Assembly: GCA_964058845.1 (NCBI GenBank)
Contig: CAXKVR010000069.1
Coordinates: 1 to 64,000, forward strand
Direction: 5' to 3'
Length of the DNA stretch: 64,000 nucleotides
DNA from: Carex sylvatica
Taxonomy: Eukaryota; Streptophyta; Magnoliopsida; Poales; Cyperaceae
The notes beneath the pieces are model-generated. The model was not told where the DNA came from. It saw only the letters and a program-made list of their open reading frames with translations, and searched no databases. Both the position numbers and the translations under genes were made by a program. Below are positions 15,501 through 27,985 of the stretch, one piece after another. Every line of letters starts with the position of its first letter. Position 1 is the first letter of the stretch.

Positions 15501-16960
15501 GTAGTGTCTCTATATGGCAAGATAATAGGGCATTAACAACCCAAATACAACACTCCAGTTGATGGTGTTTGGAGCACCCTAGTAGTGTCCATCTATGGCA
15601 AGATAATAGGGCATTTACTACCCTGATACAACACTCCAACAGAAGGTGTTTGGAGCACTCTAGTAATGTCTCTATATGGCAAGATAATAGGGTATTTACA
15701 ACCCTAATACAACAGTCCAATTGAAGGTGTTCGGACTAGTCTTGTAGTGTTTCTTTATGGAAAGATAATAGAGCATTAACAATCGTAATACAACACTCCA
15801 ATTGAAGGTGTTTGGAGCAGCCTATTTAGTGCCTCCAGATGACAATTTAATAGGGCTTTTGCCACCCTAATAAAACACTTGAATTTAAGGTCTTTTGAGC
15901 ACTCTAGTAGTGTCTCCAGAAGGTAATATAATACAGTATTTACAACCCTAATACAACACTCCAATTCAATGAGTTTGGAGCATCTAATAGTGTCTCCAGA
16001 TGGCAGAATAATAGGGCATTTACAACCCTAACACAACACTACAATTTAAGGTGTTTGGAGCACTCTAAAAGTATCTCCAGATGGCAAAATCATAGAGCAT
16101 ACAACCAAAATACGACGCTCGACTTGAAGGTGTATGGAGTGCTCTAATAGTGTATCCAGATGGCATGTAAATAGGGCATTTACAACCCTAATACACCTTT
16201 ACAATTTAAGGTGTTTGGAGCACGCTAGTAGTTTCTACAGATGGCAAGATAATAGAGCATTTAGAACCCTCATACGACACTCAAGTTGACGGTGTTTGAA
16301 GCACTGTAATAGTGTCTCTATATGGTAAGACAAATAGTGTATTTACAACTCTAATATAATACTCCAATTGAAGGTGTTCGGAGCACTCTTGTAGTGTCTC
16401 TACATGACAAGAAAATATGGCATTTACAACCCTAATACAACAGTCCAATTGAAGGTTATTGGAGCACTCTAGTGGTGTCTCGAAATGGCAAGTTAATAAG
16501 GCATTTACAACCCTAATACAACACTCAAATTGAAAGTTTTTGGAGCTCTCTTGTAGTGTCTCGAGATGGCAAGATAATACGGTATTTACAAATCTAATAC
16601 AACACTCCAATTTAAGGTGTATGGAGCACTGTAGTAGTGTCTCTAGATGGAAGATCATAGGGCATTTAGAACCCTAATACAACACTTTGGTTGAAGGTGT
16701 TGGGAGCACTCTAGTAGTGTCTCCAGATGGCAAGAAAATAGAGCATTTACAATCCTAACACTACACTCCAATTTAAGGTGTATGGAGCACTCTAATAGTG
16801 TCTCTATATAGTAACACAACAAGGTATTTACAAACCCTAATACAACACTCAAATTGAAGGTCTATATGGCAAGAAAATAGGGCATTTCCAACCCTAATAC
16901 AACATTACAATTGAAGGTGTTTGGAGCACCCTGGTTGTGTCTCTATATGAAAAAATAATA
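12535..16960. repeat. Old segmental duplication within the satellite (about 2.3 kb, two copies)
   Basis: The block at about 12535-14620 and the block at about 15020-16940 share a series of unusual monomers in the same order: the short unit AATAATAGGGTACAACA, the rare ATATAGTAACACAACAAGGT segment near 14465 and 16805, and the block with TTTAGAACCCTCA near 13920 and 16260. The offset drifts between about 2.2 and 2.5 kb because of indels. Divergence is clearly greater than among the 2,802-bp units. Confidence 0.75.
13671..13856 (-). repeat. Inverted segment inside the satellite array
   Basis: For about 185 bp the monomers read in the opposite direction (TTATTAGGGTTGTTAATGCC, then CTTCAAGTGGAGTGTCGTAT), while both flanks are in the usual orientation. 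The reverse complement matches the direct-orientation segment at about 15940-16195, which is the equivalent position in the other copy of the 2.3-kb duplication. This is therefore a local inversion in one copy, with some sequence lost at the left breakpoint. Confidence 0.85.
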
Positions 16961-16984
16961 TGGTATTTACAATCCAAATACCAC

Positions 16985-18700
16985 ACTTCAATTGAAGGTG
17001 TTTGGAGCACCCACCTTAGTAGTGTCCTTCTATGGCAAGAAAACACTCCAACTGAAGGTTTTTAGAGCACCCTGGTAGTGTACCTCTATGGCTAGATAAT
17101 AGGTAATTTACAACCCTAATACAACACTCCAATTTAAGGTGTTTAGAGCACTCTAGTAGTTTCTATGGATGGCAAGAAAATAGGGCATTTACAACCTAAT
17201 ACAACTCTCCAACTGAAGGTGTTTAGAGGACCTTAGTAGTGTCCCTCTATGGCAAGATAATAGGATATTTACAACCCTCATACAACACTATAATTGAAGT
17301 TGTTTGAAGAACTATAGTAGTGTCTCTATATGGTAAGACAATAGGGTATTTACAACCTTAATATAACACTCCAATTTAAGGGGTTCAAAGGACTCTTGTA
17401 GTGTCTCTATATGGCAAGATAATATGGCATCTGCAACCCTGATACAACACTCCAATTGAAGGTGTTTGAAGCACTGTAGTAGTGTCTCTATATGGTAAGA
17501 CAATAGGGTATTTACAACCCTAATACAACACTCCAATTAAAGATGTTCGGAGGACTCTTGTAGTGTCTCTACATGGAAAGATAATATGGCATTTACAACC
17601 CTAATACAACACTTCAATTGAAGGAGTTTGGAGCACTCTAATAGTGTCTCCAGATGGCAGAAAAATAGGGCATGTACAAACCTAATACAACACTCCAATT
17701 GAAGGTGTTTGGAGCATCCTAGTTGTGTCCTTCTATGGCAAGATAATAGGGAATTTCCAACCCTAATACAACATACCAATTGAAGGTGTTTGGAGCACTC
17801 TAGTAGTGTCTCTATATGGAAAAATAATATGGTATTTACAATCCAAATACCACACTTCAATTGAAAGTGTTTGGAGGACCCACCTTAGTAGTGTCCTTCT
17901 ATGGCAAGAAAACACTCCAACTGAAGGTTTCTAGAGCACCCTGGTAGTGTACCTCTATGGCAAGATAATAGGTAATTTACTACCCTAATACAACACTCCA
18001 ATTTAAGGTGTTTAGAGCACTCTAGTAGTTTCTATAGTTGGCAAGAAAATAGCGCATTTACAACGTAATACAACTCTCCAACTGAAGGTGTTTAGAGCAC
18101 CTTAGTAGTGTCCCTCTATGGCAAGATAATAGGACATTTACAACCCTAATACAACACTATAATTGAAGTTGTTTGAAGAACTATAGTAGTATCACTATAT
18201 GGTAAGACAATAGGGTATTTACAACCTTAATATAACACTTCAATTGAAGGGGTTCAAAGGACTCTTGTAGTGTCTCTATATGGCAAGATAATATGACATT
18301 TACAACCCTAATATAACACTACAATTGAAGGTGTTTGAAGCACTCTAGTAGTGTCTCTATATGGTAAGACAATAGGGTATTTACAACCCTAATACAACAC
18401 ATTAATTGAAGGAGTTTGGAGCACTCTAATAGTGTCTCCAGATGGCAGGAAAATAGGGCATGTACAAACCTAATACAACACTCTAGTTGAAGGTGTTTGG
18501 AGCATCCTAGTTGTGTCCTTCTATGGCAAGATAATAGGGCATTTGCAACCCTAATACAACATACCAATTGAAGGTATTTGGAGCACTTTAGTAGTGTCTC
18601 TATATGGAAAAATAATATGGTATTTACAATCCAAATACCACACTTCAATTGAAGGTGTTTGGAGCACCCACCTTAGTAGTGTACCTCTATGGCAAGATAA
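16985..18700. repeat. 0.8-kb higher-order repeat in the satellite
   Basis: The rare junction GGAGCACCCACCTTAGTAGT near 16999, with close variants near 17875 and 18660, marks successive copies of a block of about 0.8-0.87 kb. The first two copies also share a shortened monomer in which GGCAAGAAAACACTCCAACT skips part of the unit. Confidence 0.7.
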
Positions 18701-19613
18701 TAGGGAATTTACAACTCTAATACAACACTCCAATTTATGGTGTTTAGAGCATTCTAGTTGTGTTTCTATATGGAAATATAATAGGATATTTACAACCCTT
18801 ATACAACACTTCAATTGAAGGAGTTTGGAGGACTCGTGTAGTGTCTCTATATGGCAAGTTAGTAAGGCATTTACAACCCTATTACAACACTCCAATTGAA
18901 GGTATTTGGAGCACTCTAGTAGTGTCTCGAAATGACAAGATAATAGGTCATTTACAACCCTAATACAACACTTTAATTTAAGGTGTATGGAGCACTCTAG
19001 TAGTGTCTCCAGATGGAAGATCATAGGGCATTTAGAACCCTAATAAAACACTCTAGTTGAAGGTGTTTGGAGCATTCTAGTAGTGTACCCAGATGGCATG
19101 AAAATAGGGCATTTACAACTCTAATACAACACTCCAATTGGAGGTGTTTGAAGCACTCTAGTGGTTTCTCTATATGGTAAGACAATAGGGTATTTGAAAC
19201 CCTAAAACAACATTACAATTGAAGGTGTTTGGAGCACCCTAGTTGTGTCACTCTATGACAAGATAATAGGGTATTTGCAACCCTAATACAACATTTCAAT
19301 TGAAGGTGTCTGGAGCACTCTATTATCGTCTCTACATGGCAAGATAATAGGGTATTTACAACCCAAATTATACGCTCCAATTGAAGGTGTTCGGAGGACT
19401 CGTGTACTGTCTTTATTTGGCAAGTTAATAGTTCATTAACAACTCAAATACAACACTCCAATTGATAGTGTTTGGAGCACCCTAGTTGTGTCCCTCAATG
19501 GCAAAATAATAGGACAGTTACAACCCTAATACAATACTCCAACTGAAGGTGTTTGGAGCACTCTAGTAGTGTCTCTATATGGCAAGATAATAGAGTATTT
19601 ATAACCCTAATAC
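18701..19613. repeat. 81-bp satellite, terminal section
   Basis: Diverged single monomers up to the junction ATAACCCTAATACAAAC, after which Copia-derived sequence begins. No higher-order structure is visible here. Confidence 0.7.
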
Positions 19614-19619
19614 AAACAG

Positions 19620-19763
19620 AACCAGACGACAGAAGAAGGCAAAATTTCATTGTTATGGGTTGACACTAACAGCAACACAGCTGATCCCTTCACTAAGCCC
19701 TTATCACAAGCCAAAAAAGAAATTCATTTCGAGTCCATGACTCTACAAGATCATGGAGAGTGA
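19620..19763 (+). pseudogene. Copia-type retrotransposon RNase H C-terminus (fragment)
   Basis: A short open frame ending in TGA encodes about 47 residues that include VDTNSNTADPFTKPLSQAKK. The DxxTKPL-type ending is characteristic of the extreme C-terminus of the Ty1/copia polyprotein, where RNase H finishes and the polypurine tract and 3' LTR follow. Everything upstream (gag, protease, integrase, reverse transcriptase) is missing: the satellite array abuts the fragment directly. It is a dead remnant of an element transcribed left to right. Lineage assignment within Copia is not possible from this length. Confidence 0.8.
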
Positions 19764-20118
19764 CATAAAGACTAAAAATTACTTCTAGTTTTAGAGTTTA
19801 TGCATTTATTATGTATATGAGAAACTTTAAAAACAAGTGGAAGACTAAAGAATGTGTGTTTTGAAAGTTATATTTTAATAATAATTTATGAGTTGTTCAT
19901 GATTTTATTATGAATGTAATTATTCTTATTCTTTGATATTTATATGTTATATCTTTGAAAGTATTCAAGAAGATGCTCTTAGTCTTGAATCATAGAACTC
20001 CTAAGATGAGAAATATTTAATTACTAAATAAGTTCAAGATCGTGATAATTAAGGAGGAACATTAATTACCGAGGAAGATTATCATACAGATTGAAGTACA
20101 TTAAATTATATAAATGTT
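19764..20118 (+). mobile_element. Copia 3' region, left part (split by MULE-A)
   Basis: AT-rich sequence after the RNase H stop, probably the 3' UTR and the start of the 3' LTR. It stops at MULE-A. The bases ATAAATGTT at 20110-20118 are repeated at 32935-32943, so the interrupted sequence continues to the right of MULE-A. I could not fix the exact LTR start. Confidence 0.55.
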
Positions 20119-20350
20119 CGGCCTTTTTTATTAATACCCAAAAAACAAAACTAAATTTTAAAAATAACCTTGACAAAAAAAAAAAATTTAATTAACCCAA
20201 CCGCCCGGGCCCGGGGCGGCCCAAAATACAAGCGACCCGCCTGGGCCTCGGGCGGGTCACATGGAGAGCAAACCGCCCCCACAGCGGTTGGTCCATTGGT
20301 GAGCAAAACCGCCCCAGAGACGGGCGGTCCACTATGCATTCAACTATCCC
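20119..20350 (+). repeat. MULE-A left terminal inverted repeat
   Basis: About 230 bp, highly similar to the reverse complement of 32705-32934. The outer 60 bp is AT-rich. The inner part is very GC-rich, with AACCGCCCGGGCCCGGGGCG and repeated pairs of ACCGCCCC and GGGCGGTCC that can fold back on themselves. These are plausible transposase-binding modules, by inference only. Confidence 0.9.
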
Positions 20351-20899
20351 CATTCTCTGTCTTCTCTCCCTTCTCTGTCTCCCCTCCGCACCAGAAAAAG
20401 AAAGAGAAAAAAAAAACGAAGTCAGAGAGCGATTTTACTGTCTGAGAGAGGCAATTTTTAGGCGATTTTACTGTAGCAGAAGGTATTTATTTATTTATTT
20501 TTTAATTATAGTAATTACTGTTCTATTATCTGTAACTACTGTAACTATCGTAATTACTGTAGCAAAGTTTTTTTTTTTTCTAATTAGATTACTGTACCCG
20601 TTATAATACCATATTTCTTAATGAAAACCAACTAATTTTTTTCCATTTCTTAATTTTTTTTAATTTCATTTATTCAGAAATAATTTGATTAATTAATTAT
20701 TGATTTTCAACAATCTAAAGTTCTATACATTGATTGAGTTATATATTTATCTTCTTCTTTTTCAATTTATTCAATTTTTTTTTAAAATGAAACTCAAAAA
20801 TTGATTGAAGCGAATCTCAGATATCTTTATCTATTATTGATGTACAATTACTGTAATACTTATAAAATTATTTTTGAAATGTAGTTTGGTAAGGAAAAG
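20351..20899 (+). promoter_or_regulatory. MULE-A transposase 5' region
   Basis: Pyrimidine-rich leader near 20350-20400, then scattered ATTACTGTA repeats (20480-20600) and AT-rich sequence. GAAATGTAG just before 20885 resembles a 3' splice site, so an intron in the 5' UTR is likely; the corresponding sequence precedes the start codon in the MULE-B and MULE-C copies. No clear TATA box was identified. Confidence 0.45.
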
Positions 20900-23800
20900 A
20901 TGTTAGTTGCATTGTATATGGGCGGCAAGTTACAAAAGAGTGAAGATGGCGTGCAGTACACGAAAGATGCTTCATTTGGCTTCGAGATTAATGAAAATAC
21001 CACATTTCAGGCACTTAAAGAGCTAATATACGAAAAGACTGCTGTAAACCCCAACAGGTATGAAATAGAATTGGCTACACGGATTGACAACTCACGTGGG
21101 GTGGGGGGTAGACCTTACTTTGTGAAGTTTCCAATAACAGATGCGAATTTGTGGAGAGTTGTGTACACTCAAATTGCGGCCAGTGGGGTCCAGGTAATGG
21201 ACATATATTCGAAGAGGGTTCCCCGGGCTAGGGCTGGACCTTCAAGTACGACTAGGGCTGGACCTTCAGGTTATGAAAATTCAGGTTATGACAGCCAGGG
21301 GTACCAGCAGGACTCCCCATATGACAGCCAGGGGTACCACCAGCACTCCCCATATGACAGCCAGGGGTACCACCAGCACTCCCCATATGACAACCAGGGG
21401 TACCACCAGCACTCCCCTTATGACAACCAGGGGTACCACAACTCCCATGAAAATATTGAAGAGTTACCACCACCACCCAGACAGACACCCATAATCCCTA
21501 GATTTCCAACTATGCCAGAGTCAGGACCGGTACCCGTTAATCGAACTGATATTGATATTAATGTTGATGCTATTGATGCCATACCAGAAAGGGAGATGGA
21601 AACGGGGGATGAATACCAAGGGGTTTGGGAATCTGATGACTTATCAGATGGTGATGCAAATGTACTAGGTTTATCCAGGGCAGAAAAATTCCCGATTAGA
21701 GGTCGGGGAAATAAGCATCCGGTCACCACATTCAACGATACTACAGCTTTCGAAGAGGCAGACATTAGTTTCTTTGGTCCTCGTGTTAAATACAATCAGG
21801 AACTTGCCGCAGGGCAACTTTATACAAACATAGACGAACTTGTAAAGAAAATCAATGAGACCCATGTTCACGGCAACTGGGAATATAAAATAAACAAAAG
21901 GGAGCGAACACGGTTAGTTGTGCTATGTAAAACTCACCCGCGGTGCGAGTTCTGCCTGTATGCAACCCCTGCGGGTTCAGTGGAAGCATGGATGATTAGG
22001 AAGTGTGAACCACCTCACACGTGTAAGTCTGCATCCACAATGACAGACCATGCACAGCTGACGGCATCACTAATTGCCGATGCAATTGAGGAGGACATTA
22101 AGTTGGATCCATCGATGAGCATCAAGGCGGTGGCTAGAACTGTGAGACACAAATACAAATATGTAACCCCAAAATACAACAGGCTGTGGAGAGGTCGTGA
22201 ACTTGCGGTTTGCAGAATATTCGGTAGTTGAAAGGATTCATACGGCTATCTGGCACCATTGCTCCAGGCCATGGCAAATACAAACGTCGGGACCGCATAT
22301 GAACGATGGCATGGCCCTTTTTTTGATAAGGATGGAGTACTAATAGAGGGAGCTCAACAATTCAAGGGCATAGCATGGGCTTTTGGGGCTTGTATCCAAG
22401 CTGTGCCATACATCAGACCCGTTATCAGCATTGATGCATGCTTCATGTCCGGCCGTTATGAGGGGAGGCTACTGATAGCATGTGCATATGATGCTGAGAA
22501 CCAGTTGTTGCCTTTGGCCTTTGCAATTGTTCAGAAAGAGGATGGTGAGAACTGGGGATTCTTTATGCAGTTTTTAAGGAGACGTGTGATTGGAGAAGGA
22601 AATTTTTTCTGTGTGATATCAGACCAGCACAAAGGAATAAAATATGTTTTTGATCGTGAAGATTACGGTTGGTCAACGCGTACTGGGTAGTGTGTGCACA
22701 GGTTGTGTATGCAACACGTTGCGGAGAACCTTTCCAAGGCAACCGGAAATGACAAGTGGGTTCTAGAAACATTTAGACAAAATTGCAGAAAGAAAAAGCC
22801 GAGAAGGGTGGTAGAGATGAGTAGAAATTTTGCAAAGGTATATATATTTCAATTGTGTACATATATTATTGTATTTTTCGAAAACTATTTTTTCAGTACA
22901 ATTATTTACTCATATTATTTTATTTTCTTATTTTTTTTAGTACATGCCAAAGGCAAATCTCTACTTAATGAAGGTGGGCAAAAATAATCCCAAAGATGTA
23001 AACGAAGATGTAGCATACGAGAAAATATATCAATCCCGTGATGGAGGTTGGCGTTGGGGAATTATGACCACCAACGGGTCGGAGTCGCTGAATGCAGTCT
23101 TCAAGCTGTCACACCCCGAGATCAGGGGCATGACGGTATCGCCGTGAATATATAGATCGTATATATTCACCAGGCATTTACGATGAGATAAATGGTGTTT
23201 TTATCCCAAACCGAACACTTAATCAATTTTATTAAATCTGAAATCAGTTTAAAACTGATCCGAAACTTTTCAAAACTTTTATACATGCCTTTGTAAATTC
23301 GATTCGATAAAACCAATAGAACAATGACTTATCATATCAGAAAACCAAATTTTTTTTTTCTATTTATATCTACCCGGATTAGTCAGAATTATAAATATCA
23401 GGTACCGTGGAGTATAGACCCTCCACGCCGGTCATCCCACCCGTATTCATTTAAACCCCCAAATTCATATCATGTCACAACAAAAACATATATGCAAAAG
23501 ACCATATAACTTTTAAAACATAAACTTTGAAAACATAAAAGCATACATACACATAGCATGGAAAGCATAAAGCAAGCACATAAAATTTTAAAACATAAAT
23601 CGAAACCGTTTAGAAATATTTACGCAAGTCCGGTTAGCTGGATATATATACAACAAAAGTTGATCCAAGTACTAAACAAGTACAACGATCTCAAAACAGG
23701 GCATACATATACCTAACACCTCAGATAGCTCACTGTCTGATCCCGAAAGCCTCTAGTCCTTCTTTCCTGAAATGTTTCACAAGGAAACGGGTGAGAAAAA

Positions 23801-26800
23801 CCTTTTCGCGGTTTATCTCAGTGCCGAAGCTACTGGATTTATCAGATATTCACGTCAGAACTAAATACGGAACTAAAATCAGAGTTAAAGCATGAATGCA
23901 AAGCTTTGAATCGATAAACAAATGAATCTACATCTTTAAATGCCTTTAAACAGAATCATCAGAAACATATCAGAATATTGGGTCTTAATTAAACTCAGAT
24001 ATCTGGTAGCACATGCAGATGTTCCACCGAACTGGTCCCAGAACATACCTGCATCTGTAGGGTTACATACACCTACAGATGTCGCTCCCCGTGCAATCAA
24101 ATCAGACCCTCATCTGCAGTGCTTTGGCTTAACAATTTACAAAAGACTGGTTCTTAATCAAACATTACAGTTCCAATCATACAGATATATCCTTTCCAGT
24201 ATTTCGTTCCAGAAATCAGAGCAGAAATCAGAATAACAGAATCTTATCTACCACAGTTATAGTCACAGAATAACAGATCCCCATTCCAACCGGTTTGGAC
24301 TCAGAGGGGTCGTTCCCCAATGCGCATATGGTTCCCAAAATCGAAATCTAGTGTATACTCTAGATTTCGCAGAACAGAATATCACTTACAGTGATATATA
24401 TATATATAATAGTAGCAATTCACTGTGGTTTCATTCTCTATCAGAATCAGAATAACAGTTCAATCGGTAAACCATACCAGAATGCAGATCAACAGATAAA
24501 ACAGTTCAATTAGTTATGCAATGCTCAGATGATGCTTGAAATCAGAAATTCAAAATGCAATTTAAAAACGTCCTATTTAATTCCTAATTGAACCTCAGGA
24601 AAAATCCCGTGAACCCCCGCACCTTTGTACTTTTCGTGTCGCTTACGGTTGGTCTGAACTCCTTTCGGTATTCCGGGATTCACCTGATTGTCCTGCTAAA
24701 CCTGCTATAACATACAGTTACACGCTGTATTAAATCCTTACTCTATGTTCGATAAGTTACGCTTCGATCGGTACGTTTTTATGTAATTTATTTGACTTAA
24801 TTCATTTCTGAATTTTCAGATTTTATACTATGGTTGCGGCCCGCAAGTCACCATACACATACCATTACGGCCCGCAAAGATTGGTACAGAAGTGTTTTAA
24901 GCTTTGTTTGCAACCGAATTCCGATCGGTTTCGATCGAAACTCGTTCTAAACACCGTATATTGGTTCCTAACATGTTGTAGGTTGGTACGGTAGAGTTTT
25001 CATATCAATTGATATCATGTATACCTGATACCGGTTTGGTACCGGTGCTAACTTGCTCGATTAGCAAACAATTCAGATTTTTGGTTATCGATAATATACA
25101 AGATTGGTATTCATGGTACATATACCTATCTATATCATGCAACACATATATTCTAAGTTCTTGGTACCAACTTGATTACCCAATTAACCCTCGATTCGGA
25201 TCGAAACTCGGTATAACAATCGAATCGATACAAAATTGAAATGCATGATACTTATTCAATTCAAATACACATATATGACATCCTATAGTCAATTAATCAT
25301 CATGCAAATCGATTTCAATCAAAGTTAGGGTTTCGATACTCAGATTTTCAGAACTTCGATCAAATCTCAGAAAATTCGATGTAGAACGATTTAGAAACCT
25401 CAATTATACAAATTAACACCTTAATTTCAGAATCTAAACAAACCCTAACTAAATTTTCGGATTCAAAGTGAAATCTTAAGAAATCGGTATAAAATCAAGA
25501 AATCAACAAGTAATTCGAATGGAATTCGATCAATTCAACACGGTTTCGCATTTCTAACAAAAATCGATTCAATTCGACAATTAGGTTTTCAAGGGAGATG
25601 AAATATACCAAATTGGAGAGAAGGAGATGATCAAGGTGGTAGTACTTTGCTCCAAACTCGATTTCGCGTACGTCTGATCGATTCGGTGTACTCGGATCTC
25701 ACTTTTTTCTCTCTTCTCACCTTCTCCCTCTCTTTTCCTCTTTGTTTCCGCCACCCACCACACACAACACACACACACACGTGTACACACAAGGAGTCAC
25801 GGCCAAAGGAAGAGAAAAATCAAGGTTTTGGGTTATTTTTGGCAATTTTGCAAATATGCCCATTAAACTTCCAATATTGCATATATGTAAATTTTTCAAG
25901 AAAAGCCCTTGCTTAATTTAAATAGAAATTTGCATTATAGTATATATATATATACATATAGATATATTCATATGTATAATTTAATGATCCATTTGATATT
26001 TCAATTCGGATAGGTTTATTTTTATTCGATCAAATCAGAAATTCGATTCTAAATGCCTTGACTCAGAAAAAGTCAGAATAAAATTAGAAAAATATATCAA
26101 GGCATCAGATTTAAATTCGGAAAAATTCAGATGAACTTAATATTTCGAAATTATTATTATTTTAATATTCTTAGATTTCGCTACGTCACACAAGCAGAGT
26201 CGGATGTTGCCTGTGGCTGCAGTTGTAGAAGACACATTCTACAAGTTAAATGCCTGGTTTCAAGAACGGCGTGCTAAGGCCGCAGAATTAATAATAATGA
26301 ACCAGTCATTTTCAACAAGGGTGGAGGAGAAACTAAGACAACACAGGGACAAAGGTGCAACTATGACCGTGATCCCGATGGGTAATGATGGTACTGAATT
26401 CGAAGTGCAAAATCCAAATGAATACGTTCCTACCAGTCGCAAACCAGATGGCACTATGGAGTTTGTGAAGAGGGCTTGCAAGTACGTGGTTAAATTCGGA
26501 GATGCCAGGGCGGTAACCTGTACATGCCAAGGACCCCAACTAAGTCACATACCCTGTAGTCACGTGATGGCTGTATGCCGAGTGAGGAACTACTGTGAGG
26601 ACCACTATGTTGCTGACATGTATCGTACCGATTACCTTGTTTCCACTTGGGGTGGATCTTTCCATTCTTATCCCGATCAGCATGAGTGGCCTGCATATGT
26701 CGGTGATAGAATACTTCCTTCAGAAGGATGGATAAGAAAGGGGAGGAGGAGACACAAGCGTGTTGTAATGAGCATGGACGAGATGGGTGGTAGGCGACCG

Positions 26801-27111
26801 TCGGGAAATCGGGCTCGCCGTTCTGTTTCTGACAGGCGCACGGCAGGTATGTAGTATTGTACGAAAATCATTTATGATCTTATTATATTACTAACTGAAT
26901 TGTGTTCCTATGTTCAGATGCCATAAACGAGCACAACGAAAGAGAAAATGCTAGAGTTGTTGCTGAAGCAACTGGTAGAACAGAACATCCCCCTCCTCCG
27001 AGCCAATCATCTAGTTGCCAAGCCTCTACAAGTAATGCCGCACCTGCAGTTGGTACCAGTAGAACTAGACGCATCATTGGTTTTTTGAGACGTGGTGGAA
27101 GGGGCAGATAA
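20900..27111 (+). pseudogene. MuDR-type MULE transposase (MULE-A copy), broken
   Basis: Would cut and rejoin MULE ends in the nucleus. Exons 20900-22837, 22941-26846 (interrupted) and 26918-27111; GT-AG introns at 22838-22940 and 26847-26917. Leaving out the inserted LTR and one copy of its target duplication, the exons total 2,949 nt, an exact 983 codons, which supports the model. Order of parts: N-terminal domain (about residues 1-105); five 11-residue repeats of YDSQGYHQHSP type (about 130-185); Cys/His region with CKTHPRCEFC; DDE core with VISIDACFM and VISDQHK as candidate aspartates and NGSESLN as candidate glutamate; SWIM zinc finger CTCQGPQLSHIPCSH; basic C-terminus. Damage: TGG to TGA at 22229-22231, CAG to TAG at 22688-22690 (MULE-B keeps sense codons at both), and the LTR at 23107. 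Confidence 0.92.
23107..26190. mobile_element. Solo LTR, probable Ty3/gypsy chromovirus type (3.1 kb)
   Basis: Begins TGTCACACCCCGA and ends TACGTCACA (TG...CA). The 5-bp duplication CAAGC flanks it at 23102-23106 and 26191-26195. Removing it with one CAAGC restores the transposase frame across the junction. No retroviral-type open reading frames are inside. The TGTCACACCCCGA start is shared with the solo LTR at 42954. Assignment to the Tekay/Del group of gypsy elements is from memory of similar LTR starts and is tentative; orientation is not assigned. Confidence 0.88.
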
Positions 27112-27439
27112 ACCTGCTATTGTGTGAAGATATTTGTGTTGTGTGAACTTATTTGTTTGGTTCGAGCTAAATTATGAAATAGAATTGTGTTGTTGACCTT
27201 TAATATACCTAGAATCAAGTTACTGCGGTTGTTTGGCTTTTCAAAGCAGGAAATGATGCAAAATAGCAAAAATACCCTCCAGTGCGGATCAGCCACCCGC
27301 ACTGCGGACCAACCCAGCCGCACTCACTGCCAGAGAAAAAGTCCGAGCCTAGTGCGGACGCACTGAGGCCAGTGCGGATGAGTCCAGCCGCATTCAGGAC
27401 CTGGCCAAAATTCAGAAAGTTTCAGAGAAGCAGAACCCA
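27112..27439. other. Transposase 3' UTR and start of inserted sequence
   Basis: To about 27210 the sequence matches the region downstream of the transposase stop in MULE-C (reverse complement of 53570-53697). Beyond that, the two copies differ and GC-rich sequence with isolated CAGTGCGG and CCGCACTG words begins. Confidence 0.6.
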
Positions 27440-27985
27440 TCCGCAGTGCGGGTCATCCATCCGCAGTTGCACCCGCACTGGACCAAATTTACACAGGTTA
27501 AAAGAGGAAACTTGTCCCAGTGCGGGTGAAGCCACCCGCAGTGCGGGGCATCCATCCGCACTGGACCAAATTTACACAGGTTAAAAGAGGAAACTTGTCC
27601 CAGTGCGGGTGAAGCCACCCGCAGTGCGGGGCATCCATCCGCACTGGACCAAATTTACACAGGTTAAAAGAGGAAAGTTGTCCCAGTGCGGGTGAAGCCA
27701 CCCGCAGTGCGGGGCATCCATCCGCACTGGACTAAATTTACACAGGTTAAAAGAGGAAACTTGTCCCAGTGCGGGTGAAGCCACCCGCAGTGCGGGGCAT
27801 CCATCCGCACTGGACCAAATTTACACAGGTTAAAAGAGGAAAGTTGTCCCAGTGCGGGTGAAGCCACCCGCAGTGCGGGGCATCCATCCGCACTGGACCA
27901 AATTTACACAGGTTAAAAGAGGAAACTTGTCCCAGTGCGGGTGAAGCCACCCGCAGTGCGGGTCATCCATCCGCACTGGACCCGC
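27440..27985. repeat. 83-bp GC-rich minisatellite
   Basis: About six copies of an 83-bp unit; GTGCGGGTGAAGCCACCCGC recurs at about 27521, 27604, 27687, 27770, 27853 and 27936. Each unit contains GTGCGG and CCGCAC words that are reverse complements, so single units can fold into hairpins. The array lies between the convergent 3' ends of the transposase and PMD genes and is absent from MULE-C. Confidence 0.9.

Larger units (their letters stand above)
1..19613. repeat. 81-bp satellite array (forward orientation)
   Basis: A continuous head-to-tail array of an 81-bp monomer. Recognisable blocks in each unit are CCCTAATACAACACTCCAAT, then TTGAAGGTGTTTGGAGCACT, then CTAGTAGTGTCTCTATATGG, then CAAGATAATAGGGCATTT. 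Single-base changes and small indels distinguish monomers, and higher-order units are superimposed (listed separately). The minus strand shows many open frames only because 81 is a multiple of three and one frame lacks stops; it would encode a 27-residue repeat. I treat these frames as by-products, not genes. The array begins before the window and ends where Copia-derived sequence starts. Confidence 0.95.

Noticed and set aside
53..19024. Many open frames of 60-217 codons on the minus strand of the satellite, encoding a Cys/Leu-rich 27-residue repeat
   Set aside because: They repeat with the 81-bp monomer, start and stop at arbitrary monomer variants and have no flanking gene signals. They are not called as genes; the shared open frame is kept as a finding only.
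1..19613. CRISPR-like array of short regular repeats
   Set aside because: Monomers are 81 bp with no alternating unique spacers, and the genome is clearly a plant's.
23324..25916. Open frames inside the 3.1-kb solo LTR
   Set aside because: Short, unrelated to retroelement proteins and contained within an LTR with exact 5-bp duplications.
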